From positions 151,041 through 215,040 of the forward strand of contig NZ_JAMTCO010000002.1 in assembly GCF_024171925.1 (NCBI RefSeq): 64,000 nucleotides of DNA, read 5' to 3'. Numbering within the stretch: position 1 is the stretch's first letter; the number at the start of each line of letters is the position of its first letter. The stretch comes from Actinokineospora diospyrosa (GTDB lineage Bacteria; Actinomycetota; Actinomycetes; Mycobacteriales; Pseudonocardiaceae). The notes under the pieces were generated by a model. The model ran no database searches. It was not told the DNA's origin and was given only the letters and a program-made list of their open reading frames with translations. A program made the translations under genes and the position numbers. Shown here piece after piece: positions 14,744 to 22,845 of this stretch.

Positions 14744-15889
14744 ATGACTTCAACAGCACCCGTAGAGGCTGGCCAATCGGCCGCTGAGTTGCTCGACTCG
14801 GTCAACAGCGCGCTTGCACGGTACGTGGTGTTGCCGACCCTGGACGCCAGCTATGCGATCACCTTGTGGATCGCGGCCACGCACGCACAACCGGCGTGGG
14901 CGCACGCCCCGCGCCTGGTGATCCGGGCCCCTGAGAAGCGATGCGGGAAATCCAGGCTCCTGGACCTCATCGAGGCCATGTGCCACGACCCGTTCATCAC
15001 CGTCAACGCCAGCACGTCGTCCATCTACAGGTCCGTCACCGACGACCCTCCCACCCTCTTGGTGGACGAAGCGGACACCATCTTCGGCCCACGTGCCGGT
15101 CAGCACGAGGACCTACGGGGCCTGCTGAACGCGGGACACCAGCGCAACCGCCCCATCAAACGCTACAACGCCGAGACAAAACAAGTCGAGTCGCTGCCCA
15201 CCTTCGCCATGGCGGCACTCGCAGGCATCGGCGCCATGCCGGGGACGATCGAGGATCGGGCGGTCATCGTCCGGATGCGGCGACGCCTGCCGAATGAGTC
15301 CACGGCGCCATTTCGACACCGCCGTGACCGGCCTGCGTTGCGTGAGTTGGCCACGCAGCTCAACAAATGGGTGCGCACGAGCCTGGACGCGCTGGAACTG
15401 GCCGTTCCCGACATGCCGGTTGAGGACCGTGCGGCGGACACCTGGGAACCACTCGTGATCATCGCTGACCATGCCGGCGGGGACTGGCCCGACCGGGCCA
15501 GGGCAGCCGTGTTGGCTCTCACCGCGGAGCATGACGCGGACCAGGAGACCTCCCTGGGTGTCCGCCTGTTGACGGACTGCCGCGCTGCGTTCGGCGACGA
15601 CGCGGCTGTCTCCACCACGTCCCTGCTAGACCGGCTCAAGCGTGACCCTGAAGGGCCCTGGGCCGCGCACGGACCCGTCGGCATGACCCCGGCCAAGCTC
15701 GCCGACTACCTACGCGAGTACGACATTCGCTCGGGAAACGTCCGATTCTCCGATGGATCCCAGGCGAAGGGGTACAAGCGTGTCCACTTCGGCGACGCGT
15801 GGCAGCGCTATTGCCCGACTCTCAACACCAACACTCCCGCTGCCGGAACGCTGCTGCAACTTCTCCCGCTGGAAGGTGATGTCGCGTGA
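14744..15889 (+). CDS. DUF3631-domain ATPase (replication helicase-like)
   Basis: This encodes 381 residues. Walker A is APEKRCGKS at 62-70, Walker B is TLLVDEAD near 103-110, a sensor-like NAGHQRNRPIKRY follows, and the C-terminal 180 residues match the DUF3631 layout (LADYLREYDIRSGNVRF near the end). This ATPase typically accompanies a Prim-Pol in AICEs and is thought to act as the replicative helicase or loader. The ATG follows the TGT-like gene by 13 nt; the stop overlaps the excisionase start by 4 nt. Confidence 0.82.
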   Translation: MTSTAPVEAGQSAAELLDSVNSALARYVVLPTLDASYAITLWIAATHAQPAWAHAPRLVIRAPEKRCGKSRLLDLIEAMCHDPFITVNASTSSIYRSVTDDPPTLLVDEADTIFGPRAGQHEDLRGLLNAGHQRNRPIKRYNAETKQVESLPTFAMAALAGIGAMPGTIEDRAVIVRMRRRLPNESTAPFRHRRDRPALRELATQLNKWVRTSLDALELAVPDMPVEDRAADTWEPLVIIADHAGGDWPDRARAAVLALTAEHDADQETSLGVRLLTDCRAAFGDDAAVSTTSLLDRLKRDPEGPWAAHGPVGMTPAKLADYLREYDIRSGNVRFSDGSQAKGYKRVHFGDAWQRYCPTLNTNTPAAGTLLQLLPLEGDVA

Positions 15890-16107
15890 AGAAAGGAAAC
15901 GTCTACAGGATCGTTATAGGCAGCTTGAGTATCGACGACGTCCTTGAGGATCTGGGAATCGCCAGGTCGACATTCTACGAATGGCGTGTGACCAACCGAG
16001 GGCCAAAGGTGAAGCGGCTGCCCAACGGTGCGATCCGCATCCGGATTGCAGACTACGAGGAATGGCTGGCTTCGCTCGACGAAGACGAAGGCAAGGAGGC
16101 GGCGTAG
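15886..16107 (+). CDS. Excisionase-like small helix-turn-helix protein (Xis)
   Basis: The product is 73 residues. A winged helix of the AlpA/MerR-excisionase type is visible: SIDDVLEDLGIARSTFYEWR (helix-turn-helix), then RLPNGAIRIRIADYEEWL (wing and closing helix). Directly upstream of and abutting the integrase, it is the expected recombination directionality factor. The GTG start overlaps the ATPase stop and the TAG stop abuts the integrase ATG, so all three are made from one message. Confidence 0.82.
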   Translation: MKKGNVYRIVIGSLSIDDVLEDLGIARSTFYEWRVTNRGPKVKRLPNGAIRIRIADYEEWLASLDEDEGKEAA

Positions 16108-17508
16108 ATGGTCAAGTCTTACAAGGTCAAGATCTGGGCAATCGAGGCTCGCCAAGGTAAGAAGTCGAATACCTATCGCGTCGCATGGCTTGTCGACGGG
16201 GAACGGTTTCAAGAAACCTTCTCGACGCGGACTCTTGCCGATGGCTTCCGGTCCAGTCTGGTCTCGGCCACCCGGAAGGGAGAGGCGTTTGACACTGAAT
16301 CGGGCCTGCCGACATCGCTGGCGCGCAAGGCTTCCGCCTTGAGTTGGTACGACTTCGCGATCCGGTACGCCGACATGAAGTGGGGTCAATCCGCCGCCAA
16401 GTCGCGGGCTGGGGTTGCTGACACGCTCGCAACTGCGATGCCTGCCTTGATCACAGGCCAGCGCGGGCGACCTGATCCCAAGGTCATACGGCGCGCCCTT
16501 GTCGGGTGGGCCTACAACTCCAGTCGCAGAGACCAGGACATGCCTGCCGAGGTCGCGGAGGCGTTGAAGTGGCTCGCGTCCAATACCGTCGAGGTGTCCG
16601 CCTTGGACGATGTCGCCTTGCTTCGCCGCGTTCTGGACGCGATATCGGTGAAGATGGACGGTGAGCACGCTGGTGCCAAGACGGTGTTGCGTAAGCGGGC
16701 CGTCTTCCACAACGCTCTGGAGTATGCCCTGGAGTTGGAAGTGTTGGGTGTCAACCGATTGAGTGCGGTCAAGTGGAAGGTTCCGAAGACTGTCACTGCC
16801 ATTGACAAGCGAGTCGTGGTCAACCCTCGGCAGGGAGCCGGCTTGATCGCGGCGGTAGGGGCACAGGTTGTGGACGGACAGCCCCGGCGGTCGGCGGGAC
16901 CGATGCTGCGGGGCTACTTCGCCTCGATGTTCTACGCCGCACTGAGGCCAGCGGAAGCGGCGATGCTGGGCCGTACGTCGATACGCGGGTTGCCCGGTAG
17001 CGGGTGGGGCGAGCTCCACCTGTCCGACACCGCCCCGATCGCAGGCGCGGCATGGACCGACACAGGTGAACGCCGAGACAGGCGGGGACTCAAGCACCGC
17101 GCACGACAGCAGGTACGGGTCGTCCCGTCTCCGCCTCCGCTGACCGCGATCCTGAACCAGCATGTCGAGCAGTTCGGGTTCGGGGCCGACGGGAGGCTGT
17201 TTCGCAGCCTGACCGGGGGACCGGTGGCGGAGTCGACCGCGGCACGGGTCTGGGACAACGCCAGGAAAGCCGCGCTCACCGAAGAGGAGTACGCCTCACC
17301 GACGGCCGCCAGACCCTACGACCTGCGGCACGCGTGTGTGTCGACCTGGCTCGCGGCGGGCGTGCAGCCGGCGCAGATCGCGGAGTGGGCCGGGCACTCG
17401 CTCTGGGTATTGCTCCAGATCTACGCCTCCGTCATTGCGGGCCTGGAACACCAGGCCCGCCAACGCATCGACCAGGCACTACTCGGACTGGACCGAGGGG
17501 GTGAATAG
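16108..17508 (+). CDS. Tyrosine site-specific integrase
   Basis: This encodes 466 residues. A SAM-like core-binding domain spans roughly 80-215. The catalytic domain carries R280 (YAALRPAEA), R407 (PYDLRHA), H430 (AGHS) and the nucleophile Y439 (QIYAS). All essential residues are present, so the enzyme should be active. It integrates the element into the adjacent tRNA-Leu gene (inferred from the 111-bp distance and convergent orientation). It is the last gene of the element's long transcript and is coupled to the excisionase. Confidence 0.93.
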   Translation: MVKSYKVKIWAIEARQGKKSNTYRVAWLVDGERFQETFSTRTLADGFRSSLVSATRKGEAFDTESGLPTSLARKASALSWYDFAIRYADMKWGQSAAKSRAGVADTLATAMPALITGQRGRPDPKVIRRALVGWAYNSSRRDQDMPAEVAEALKWLASNTVEVSALDDVALLRRVLDAISVKMDGEHAGAKTVLRKRAVFHNALEYALELEVLGVNRLSAVKWKVPKTVTAIDKRVVVNPRQGAGLIAAVGAQVVDGQPRRSAGPMLRGYFASMFYAALRPAEAAMLGRTSIRGLPGSGWGELHLSDTAPIAGAAWTDTGERRDRRGLKHRARQQVRVVPSPPPLTAILNQHVEQFGFGADGRLFRSLTGGPVAESTAARVWDNARKAALTEEEYASPTAARPYDLRHACVSTWLAAGVQPAQIAEWAGHSLWVLLQIYASVIAGLEHQARQRIDQALLGLDRGGE

Positions 17509-17561
17509 GGGGAGAACAGCCGTACAACCCCGAATCTGACCGGACACAGCCGAACATCGAT

Positions 17562-17604
17562 GAAACAGGCCCTGCCAGCGATCGTGCTGGTCAGGGCCTG
17601 TTTC
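17562..17604. terminator. Bidirectional hairpin between integrase and tRNA
   Basis: GAAACAGGCCCTG-CCAGC (17562-17579) pairs with GCTGG-T-CAGGGCCTGTTTC (17586-17604), an 18-bp stem with one bulged T and a 6-nt loop. Read on the minus strand it lies just downstream of the tRNA and ends in TTTC, so it is probably the tRNA terminator; on the plus strand it would also stop integrase transcripts. Confidence 0.75.
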
Positions 17605-17619
17605 GGGTGGTCATGGGAG

Positions 17620-17693
17620 TGCCCCCGGTGCGATTCGAACGCACACTGGACGGATTTTGAGTCCGCTGCCTCTGCCGGTTGGGCTACGGGGGC
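17620..17693 (-). tRNA. tRNA-Leu, anticodon CAA
   Basis: This 74-nt gene is read on the minus strand. The acceptor arm GCCCCCG pairs with CGGGGGC, the anticodon stem GCGGA/TCCGT encloses the loop CTCAAAA (U33, anticodon CAA at 34-36), and the T arm is GTGCG-TTCGAAT-CGCAC, with discriminator A. CCA is not encoded. The variable region is only 5 nt (CCAGT), unlike the long arm of ordinary class II leucine tRNAs. The gene is complete despite the neighbouring integrase, so the element restored the 3' end on integration. Confidence 0.9.
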
Positions 17694-17859
17694 GTCGCGG
17701 GGTGACTCTACGGGATGGGGGGTGGGGGGTGTTCCACGGGTTGGGTGGTGCGGGGCGTTTGGGGGGTGTTGGCGCGATCACGCGTGGTGGGGGCGGGTGG
17801 GCGGTGTACCTGGCGGTACGCTGGGGGCTCCGTCTTCTGCCTACCTGAGGAGGACCCCG

Positions 17860-18459
17860 GTGACCGATGTGGCTGCCGAGGCCCAGCCCGCCCCGCGTCG
17901 CGTGCTGGTGGCTGAGGACGAGGCCCTGATCCGGCTCGACCTCGTCGAGATGTTGCGGGAAGAGGGCTATGAGGTCGCCGGGGAGGCCGGGGACGGCGAG
18001 GAGGCCGTTCGGTTGGCTGGGGAGCTCCGGCCCGACCTGGTGATCCTCGACGTCAAGATGCCGCGGATGGACGGGATCGACGCGGCGACCATGATCGCGG
18101 GGGAGCGGATCGCGCCGGTGGTGATGTTGACGGCGTTCTCGCAGCGGGAGTTGGTGGAGCGGGCGCGGGACGCGGGGGCGATGGCGTACCTGGTGAAGCC
18201 GTTCGCCAAGCACGACTTGGTGCCCGCGATCGAGTTGGCGGTGAGCCGGTTCGCCGAGTTGCAGGCGCTGGAGAACGAGGTCGCGGGGCTGACCGAGCGG
18301 TTGGAGACCCGCAAGGTCATCGAGCGGGCCAAGGGGCTGCTGATGGCCGCGCAGGGCCTTTCCGAGCCCGAGGCCTTCCGCTGGATCCAGCGGACCGCCA
18401 TGGACCGGCGGACGACCATGAAGGCCGTCGCTGAGGCCGTAGTGGACAACATCACGTAA
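17860..18459 (+). CDS. pdtaR: ANTAR-domain response regulator PdtaR
   Basis: This encodes 199 residues. The receiver domain has acidic residues in VAEDEALIR, phosphoacceptor D64 (VILDVKMPRMDG) and the conserved Lys in LVKPF. The C-terminal ANTAR domain (about 138-197) carries RKVIERAKGLLMAAQGLSEPEAF. ANTAR proteins bind paired hairpins in mRNA and antiterminate; the Mycobacterium orthologue Rv1626 pairs with the kinase PdtaS, which is not in this window. GTG 17860 follows GAGGAGG. It directly follows the tRNA, at the chromosome side of the element. Confidence 0.9.
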   Translation: MTDVAAEAQPAPRRVLVAEDEALIRLDLVEMLREEGYEVAGEAGDGEEAVRLAGELRPDLVILDVKMPRMDGIDAATMIAGERIAPVVMLTAFSQRELVERARDAGAMAYLVKPFAKHDLVPAIELAVSRFAELQALENEVAGLTERLETRKVIERAKGLLMAAQGLSEPEAFRWIQRTAMDRRTTMKAVAEAVVDNIT

Positions 18460-18466
18460 GGCGCCA

Positions 18467-20422
18467 CTAGGCGACGGTGAACTGGCTGAGCACCGACCCC
18501 CGGGCTCCGCTCGTCCCGATGACCCGCACCTCCACGGTGTGTTCACCGACCGCACGACCGGTCAGCCCCACCGGGATCGCGTACTGCCCGCCAGGGGCGC
18601 CCGTGTTCGTCGCGGTCGGCAGGCTCGCCGTCATCCGGCCGTCCACCCACAACTGAAACCCCTGCACACCCTCCAGCCCACCCGTGTCCCACTGCGCCGC
18701 CGCCCCGCTTAGCGCCACCGTCAACACCAGCCGCCCCTGAGCTGGGACGACCGGTGACGGCAACGGGCGCCCGGCGGAGTCGCCGAGGACAAGGCGAGCT
18801 GCGGGCAACGCGTCCACCGTTGGGCGTTGTCGATCGGTTCGGGCGGGTTGCGTTGTCGTACGCACGGTCGCGACAGGACCTGGCACCAGCTCCAAGTAGC
18901 TCTCCTGCACCAACGCCCCAGGTCCGGCCCCGGGTGCGCGCACCACCAGAGGACTTAGCGAGTCAGACCCGTTGCCGCCCAACAACGCCTGCGGGATCTC
19001 CGCTGCCACCGTCAGGACGGATCCCGGCGCTGTCGGGGGAGTTGGCACTACCGGTGGCGCGGGCAATAGAGCAGTGCCCAGCTGGATCTGAACTCGGCTG
19101 ACGTCCATCCCCGCCGACACAACCAGCGTGACAACCATCCGAGCCGACAGTGCATTCACCAGTGGGCGGCGCAAGATGCCTGCAGAGGGAGCCGACGTCG
19201 ATGGGTCCAACACCTGCCGCGTAGCCAGGTTGACCGGCGTCTCTACTACCTGCGGTATCGGCGTTGCAGCCCCCGTGAACCCCGCCGACGCTATATGCAC
19301 CCGGGCGCGTCGCCCCTCAGGCCCGCGAACCCCCACCAACACCCACGCCGTTCGCCACGACGGCACCACCGGCGAGGACGCGACGACCCTGCCGTCCTGC
19401 GACAGCGTCACCTCGGTCCTGGTAACCCGTACCTCGAACAAGTGCAGCGCCCCAGCACCGCGCGGACCAGGCGTGGCGACGAACGCGCCTCGCTCACCCA
19501 CCGACGCGCCGGAGTCGTCCACGACCGCCCGCACCGTGCCTGGCGGCAGCGTCCCGGTCCCGTCCAGCGATCCCACCCGGTCTGCGGGCCCCGGTACCAA
19601 GTCCACCTTGAGCCGCCCACCCGGCCCCGCCGCGTCCGCGAGCACGGCGACCCTGCCGAGCACGCCGTCCCGTGTGGACTCGTCGAGCACTATAGGCCGC
19701 CGCGCCCGCAGCACCGCTTCGTCGGCCCCGCAGCCGAGATCGATCGGCAGTCCTACCTCGCCGGTGGCCCGCGCGCCCAGGTCAACGCACCCGCGGTAAC
19801 CGGACAGGTGCCACAGTGACCCGACCGTGTCCGCGCGCAGCGTGGAATCGTCCGGGAAATCGTCGAGCAGCCCGCTCAACCCGCCCCGCCAGGAAGTGTC
19901 ACCCGGTCCGGGATTCCCCTTTGCCACTTCTGGCGCCGAAAGCTGGCCGAACCCGTCGACCGCCCGTACCTCGATCCGGTATTCCTGTCCATCGCTGAGC
20001 CCGTCGAGCTGCGTGTCACGGGTTGCCACCAGCCGGATCCCGCCCGGGTGGCCCGCTCCGCTCCAGCGCACCTGGTACCCGGTGGCCCGGGCCGCTCCCG
20101 CCCAGGACACGACCAACCGGCCGGGGGACGGTCGAACCTTGAGATCACGCGGAGTGTCCGGCGGCGCACCGGGATCCGGGAGCACTACGTCATCGGCGGC
20201 GAACCGGCTCACCCGTTCCGGTGGCGGGATCGGCGCAGGTCCTGGCCCCGGTGGCGGTTGCGGAGCGCGCAGAACGAGCACGGCCGCACCGATGAAGATC
20301 GCGGCGGAACCCCAGGCCAGGAGCCGGTTCCGCGGGCGCACACCCCGAACCCTAGGCCCGCCGGTGACCGTCTGTGACACGTTGTTGTGAAGTTGAGACC
20401 GGGTCGGTGTCGCGCCGTTCAT
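18467..20422 (-). CDS. Membrane-anchored fibronectin type III protein
   Basis: The product is 651 residues. After a short cytoplasmic start, one hydrophobic helix (about 33-53, LLAWGSAAIFIGAAVLVL) anchors it; a Pro-rich linker follows, then a fibronectin type III domain (about 90-165, PRDLKVRPSPGRLVVSWAGAARATGYQVRW). The remaining 480 residues are beta-rich without a catalytic motif. I expect an extracytoplasmic protein on a single anchor, of unknown role. It converges on pdtaR and diverges from the ABC operon. Confidence 0.72.
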   Translation of the reverse strand: MNGATPTRSQLHNNVSQTVTGGPRVRGVRPRNRLLAWGSAAIFIGAAVLVLRAPQPPPGPGPAPIPPPERVSRFAADDVVLPDPGAPPDTPRDLKVRPSPGRLVVSWAGAARATGYQVRWSGAGHPGGIRLVATRDTQLDGLSDGQEYRIEVRAVDGFGQLSAPEVAKGNPGPGDTSWRGGLSGLLDDFPDDSTLRADTVGSLWHLSGYRGCVDLGARATGEVGLPIDLGCGADEAVLRARRPIVLDESTRDGVLGRVAVLADAAGPGGRLKVDLVPGPADRVGSLDGTGTLPPGTVRAVVDDSGASVGERGAFVATPGPRGAGALHLFEVRVTRTEVTLSQDGRVVASSPVVPSWRTAWVLVGVRGPEGRRARVHIASAGFTGAATPIPQVVETPVNLATRQVLDPSTSAPSAGILRRPLVNALSARMVVTLVVSAGMDVSRVQIQLGTALLPAPPVVPTPPTAPGSVLTVAAEIPQALLGGNGSDSLSPLVVRAPGAGPGALVQESYLELVPGPVATVRTTTQPARTDRQRPTVDALPAARLVLGDSAGRPLPSPVVPAQGRLVLTVALSGAAAQWDTGGLEGVQGFQLWVDGRMTASLPTATNTGAPGGQYAIPVGLTGRAVGEHTVEVRVIGTSGARGSVLSQFTVA

Positions 20423-20606
20423 GCCCGGATGTCCGGACTGCGGACACGGTGGTGGACTTTCGTTGCAGTCTGGTCACGAGGAGCCCAGGTGCGTGACTAC
20501 GTCGCATTCGGTCACTACTTTCCGGCGCAACCCTCCAACAGGTATGAGGGCGAGGTTCGGCATGCTTACACGCATTGTCCGGACGAAAGCGGAGAAGGGA
20601 CATCAC

Positions 20607-21839
20607 GTGCGAAACCAGACGGTGAAGGCCGCGGTGCTGGTCGCTGGCGCGTTGTTGCTCGCAGCCTGTGGCACGAACAAGACCGAGTCAGGCTCGGGCG
20701 GGGGAAACAACAACCAGAGTTGTGACCAGAGCAAGGGCACCCTGGTCATCGGCGTCATCGCGCCGCAGTCCGGTGGTCTGTCCGCGCTCGGCCTCGGGAT
20801 CAAGAACTCCGCGTCGCTCGCGGCCGACCAGGCCAACGAGAAGTGCGTCGTGCCCGGCTACAAGCTCCAGGTGCAGACCGAGGACGACCAGGCGACCGCC
20901 CAGGTCGGCGCCCAGGCGGCGACCCGCCTGTCCTCCAACGCGAACGTCGTCGGCGTGGTCGGCACGCTGAACTCGTCGGTCGCGCAGAGCGTGCAGCCGA
21001 TCCTCAAGGGCAAGAACATCGTTCAGGTGTCGCCCGCCAACACCAACCCGTCGCTGACCAGGGGCGCCGAGTACGGCACCGCCCCCAAGCGGCAGTTCGA
21101 GACCTACTTCCGCGTCTGCGCCACCGACGACCTGCAGGGCCCGTTCGCGGCCAAGTACCTGGTCGGCAAGGCGGGCAAGAAGTCCATCGCCATCATCACC
21201 GACGGCAAGACCTACGGTGAGGGCCTGGCGGCGGAGTTCAAGAAGCAGGCCGAGAAGGACGGCGCCAAGATCGTCGCCACCGCCAAGGTCGGCGAGAAGG
21301 ACACCGACTTCAGCGGTGTCATCGGCACCATCAGCGGCTCGAAGCCGGACGCGGTCTACTACGGCGGCGAGTACCCGCAGGCGGGTCCGCTGTCCAAGCA
21401 GCTCAAGGACGCGGGCCTCGACATCCCGGTCATGGGTGGCGACGGCATCTACGACGGCAAGTACATCGAGCTGGGCGGCAAGGAGGGTGACCTGGCCACC
21501 TCGGTCGGCGCCCCCACCGACACCCTCGAGACCGCGAAGGCGTTCGTCTCGGCCTACAAGGCCAAGGCTTACAAGGACGACTTCAGCGCGTACGGCGCCT
21601 TCTCCTACGACGCCACCAACGCCATCATCGGCGCGCTCGCCAAGACCCTCTCCGGTGGCGACTGGAGCGACGCCAAGCGGGCTGACCTGATCAAGAACGT
21701 CCAGTCGTACTCCGCGGAGGGTGCGACCGGCGAGGTCAAGTTCGACGAGTACGGCGACAGCACCAACAAGCTGCTGACCGTCTACAAGGTCTCCGGCGGC
21801 AAGTGGGTTGCCGACGAGACCGGCACCTTCGGCGGCTGA
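20607..21839 (+). CDS. Branched-chain amino-acid ABC transporter substrate-binding lipoprotein
   Basis: This encodes 410 residues with a lipoprotein signal (LVAGALLLAAC, Cys at about residue 21), then a Leu/Ile/Val-binding-protein fold: GVIAPQSGGLSALGLGIKNSA at the N-lobe and ITDGKTYGEGLAAEFKKQ in the second lobe. It captures leucine, isoleucine, valine or a related amino acid outside the membrane and feeds LivHMGF encoded downstream. GTG 20607 was chosen for its GGAGAAGGG site and because it gives a proper signal peptide. Confidence 0.9.
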   Translation: MRNQTVKAAVLVAGALLLAACGTNKTESGSGGGNNNQSCDQSKGTLVIGVIAPQSGGLSALGLGIKNSASLAADQANEKCVVPGYKLQVQTEDDQATAQVGAQAATRLSSNANVVGVVGTLNSSVAQSVQPILKGKNIVQVSPANTNPSLTRGAEYGTAPKRQFETYFRVCATDDLQGPFAAKYLVGKAGKKSIAIITDGKTYGEGLAAEFKKQAEKDGAKIVATAKVGEKDTDFSGVIGTISGSKPDAVYYGGEYPQAGPLSKQLKDAGLDIPVMGGDGIYDGKYIELGGKEGDLATSVGAPTDTLETAKAFVSAYKAKAYKDDFSAYGAFSYDATNAIIGALAKTLSGGDWSDAKRADLIKNVQSYSAEGATGEVKFDEYGDSTNKLLTVYKVSGGKWVADETGTFGG

Positions 21840-21915
21840 GCCGTAACTTCTTGTCCAACCGCACGCGGCGGGGGCGGGCGCTTCTGGCCTGCCCCCGCCG
21901 CTCTTGGAGGTAGAC

Positions 21916-22845
21916 GTGGCCACGCTGCTACAGCAGCTCATTAACGGCCTTGTGCTGGGTGGCTTGATCGCGCTCATCGCACTGGGCTACACGATGGTGT
22001 ACGGCATCATCCAGTTGATCAACTTCGCGCACGGCGAGGTCTTCATGGTCGGCGGCTTCGCGTCGCTGGCCACGTATCGGTACTTCCTCCCGCCGAGCTG
22101 GCGCAGCGACTGGTGGCTGGCACTGCCGTTGATGGCCATCGGGGGTGCCGTGGTCGCCGTGGTCCTCGCGGTGGTCATGGAGCGCTTCGCCTACCGGCCC
22201 CTGCGCAACGCACCCCGCCTGGCGCCGTTGATCACGGCGCTCGGCGTCTCGGTCATCCTCAAGGAGGTCGTGCGCCTGGGCTACCCCGGCGCGACCGCCC
22301 CGGTCCCCTTCCCCCGTGCCTTCGTCGACCAGCAGTACCGGTTCGAGTTCTTCGACGGCACCGTCAGCATCGGCTCGACGGCCATCCTGATGATCGTGGT
22401 GTCCATCATCGGCGCCATCGTCCTGCAGACCTACATCTCCCGGTCCCGGATGGGACGCGCGATGCGCGCGACCGCCCAGGACCCGGACACCGCTCGCCTG
22501 ATGGGGGTCAACCCCAACCGCACCATCGTGCTCACCTTCACCATCGGTGGCGCGCTGGCCGGTCTCGCCGGTGTGCTCTACGGCATCCACATCACCAACG
22601 TCGACACCGAGGTCGGCTTCCTGTACGGCATCTTCGCCTTCACCGCGGCCGTGCTCGGCGGTGTCGGCAGCATCAAGGGCGCCGTCATCGGCGGCTTCGC
22701 CATCGGCCTCATCAAGACCCTGTCCGGGCAGTACTTCCCCGGTGGGACGCAGTACGACCTGGTGTGGATCTTCGTCCTGCTGATCGTGGTGCTCGTGTTC
22801 CGGCCGCAGGGCCTGTTCGGTGAGCCGGAAAGGGTGCGCGCGTGA
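21916..22845 (+). CDS. livH: Branched-chain amino-acid ABC permease LivH
   Basis: This encodes 309 residues with eight or so membrane helices, starting LLQQLINGLVLGGLIALIALGYTMVYGI, the conserved N-terminus of LivH permeases, and the loop INFAHGEVFMVG. It forms the membrane channel with LivM. GTG 21916 has GGAGG 5 nt upstream. It lies 76 nt behind the binding protein and overlaps livM by 4 nt. Confidence 0.9.
   Translation: MATLLQQLINGLVLGGLIALIALGYTMVYGIIQLINFAHGEVFMVGGFASLATYRYFLPPSWRSDWWLALPLMAIGGAVVAVVLAVVMERFAYRPLRNAPRLAPLITALGVSVILKEVVRLGYPGATAPVPFPRAFVDQQYRFEFFDGTVSIGSTAILMIVVSIIGAIVLQTYISRSRMGRAMRATAQDPDTARLMGVNPNRTIVLTFTIGGALAGLAGVLYGIHITNVDTEVGFLYGIFAFTAAVLGGVGSIKGAVIGGFAIGLIKTLSGQYFPGGTQYDLVWIFVLLIVVLVFRPQGLFGEPERVRA

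Larger units (their letters stand above)
2865..17619 (+). mobile_element. Actinomycete integrative and conjugative element (AICE) next to tRNA-Leu(CAA)
   Basis: About 14.5 kb of co-directional genes carries the hallmark AICE set in the usual order: small regulatory/WhiB genes, Nudix hydrolase, DUF2637 spread protein, FtsK-type translocase, primase-polymerase, DUF3631 ATPase, excisionase, tyrosine integrase. The integrase ends 111 bp from the 3' end of an intact tRNA gene, the normal integration target. I found no second copy of the tRNA 3' end in the window, so the left boundary is not fixed. The GntR-kinase/dehydrogenase pair, and even the CRISPR tail, could still lie inside the element. The integrase, excisionase and transfer genes all look intact, so it may be mobile. 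Confidence 0.72.

Noticed and set aside
2912-17603. GGCCTGTTT shared between 2912-2920 and 17595-17603 as a possible att core
   Set aside because: Only 9 bp, part of unrelated palindromes at both places, and the right copy lies outside the tRNA gene. AICE att cores normally cover tens of bp of the tRNA 3' end. Kept open only as a weak idea.
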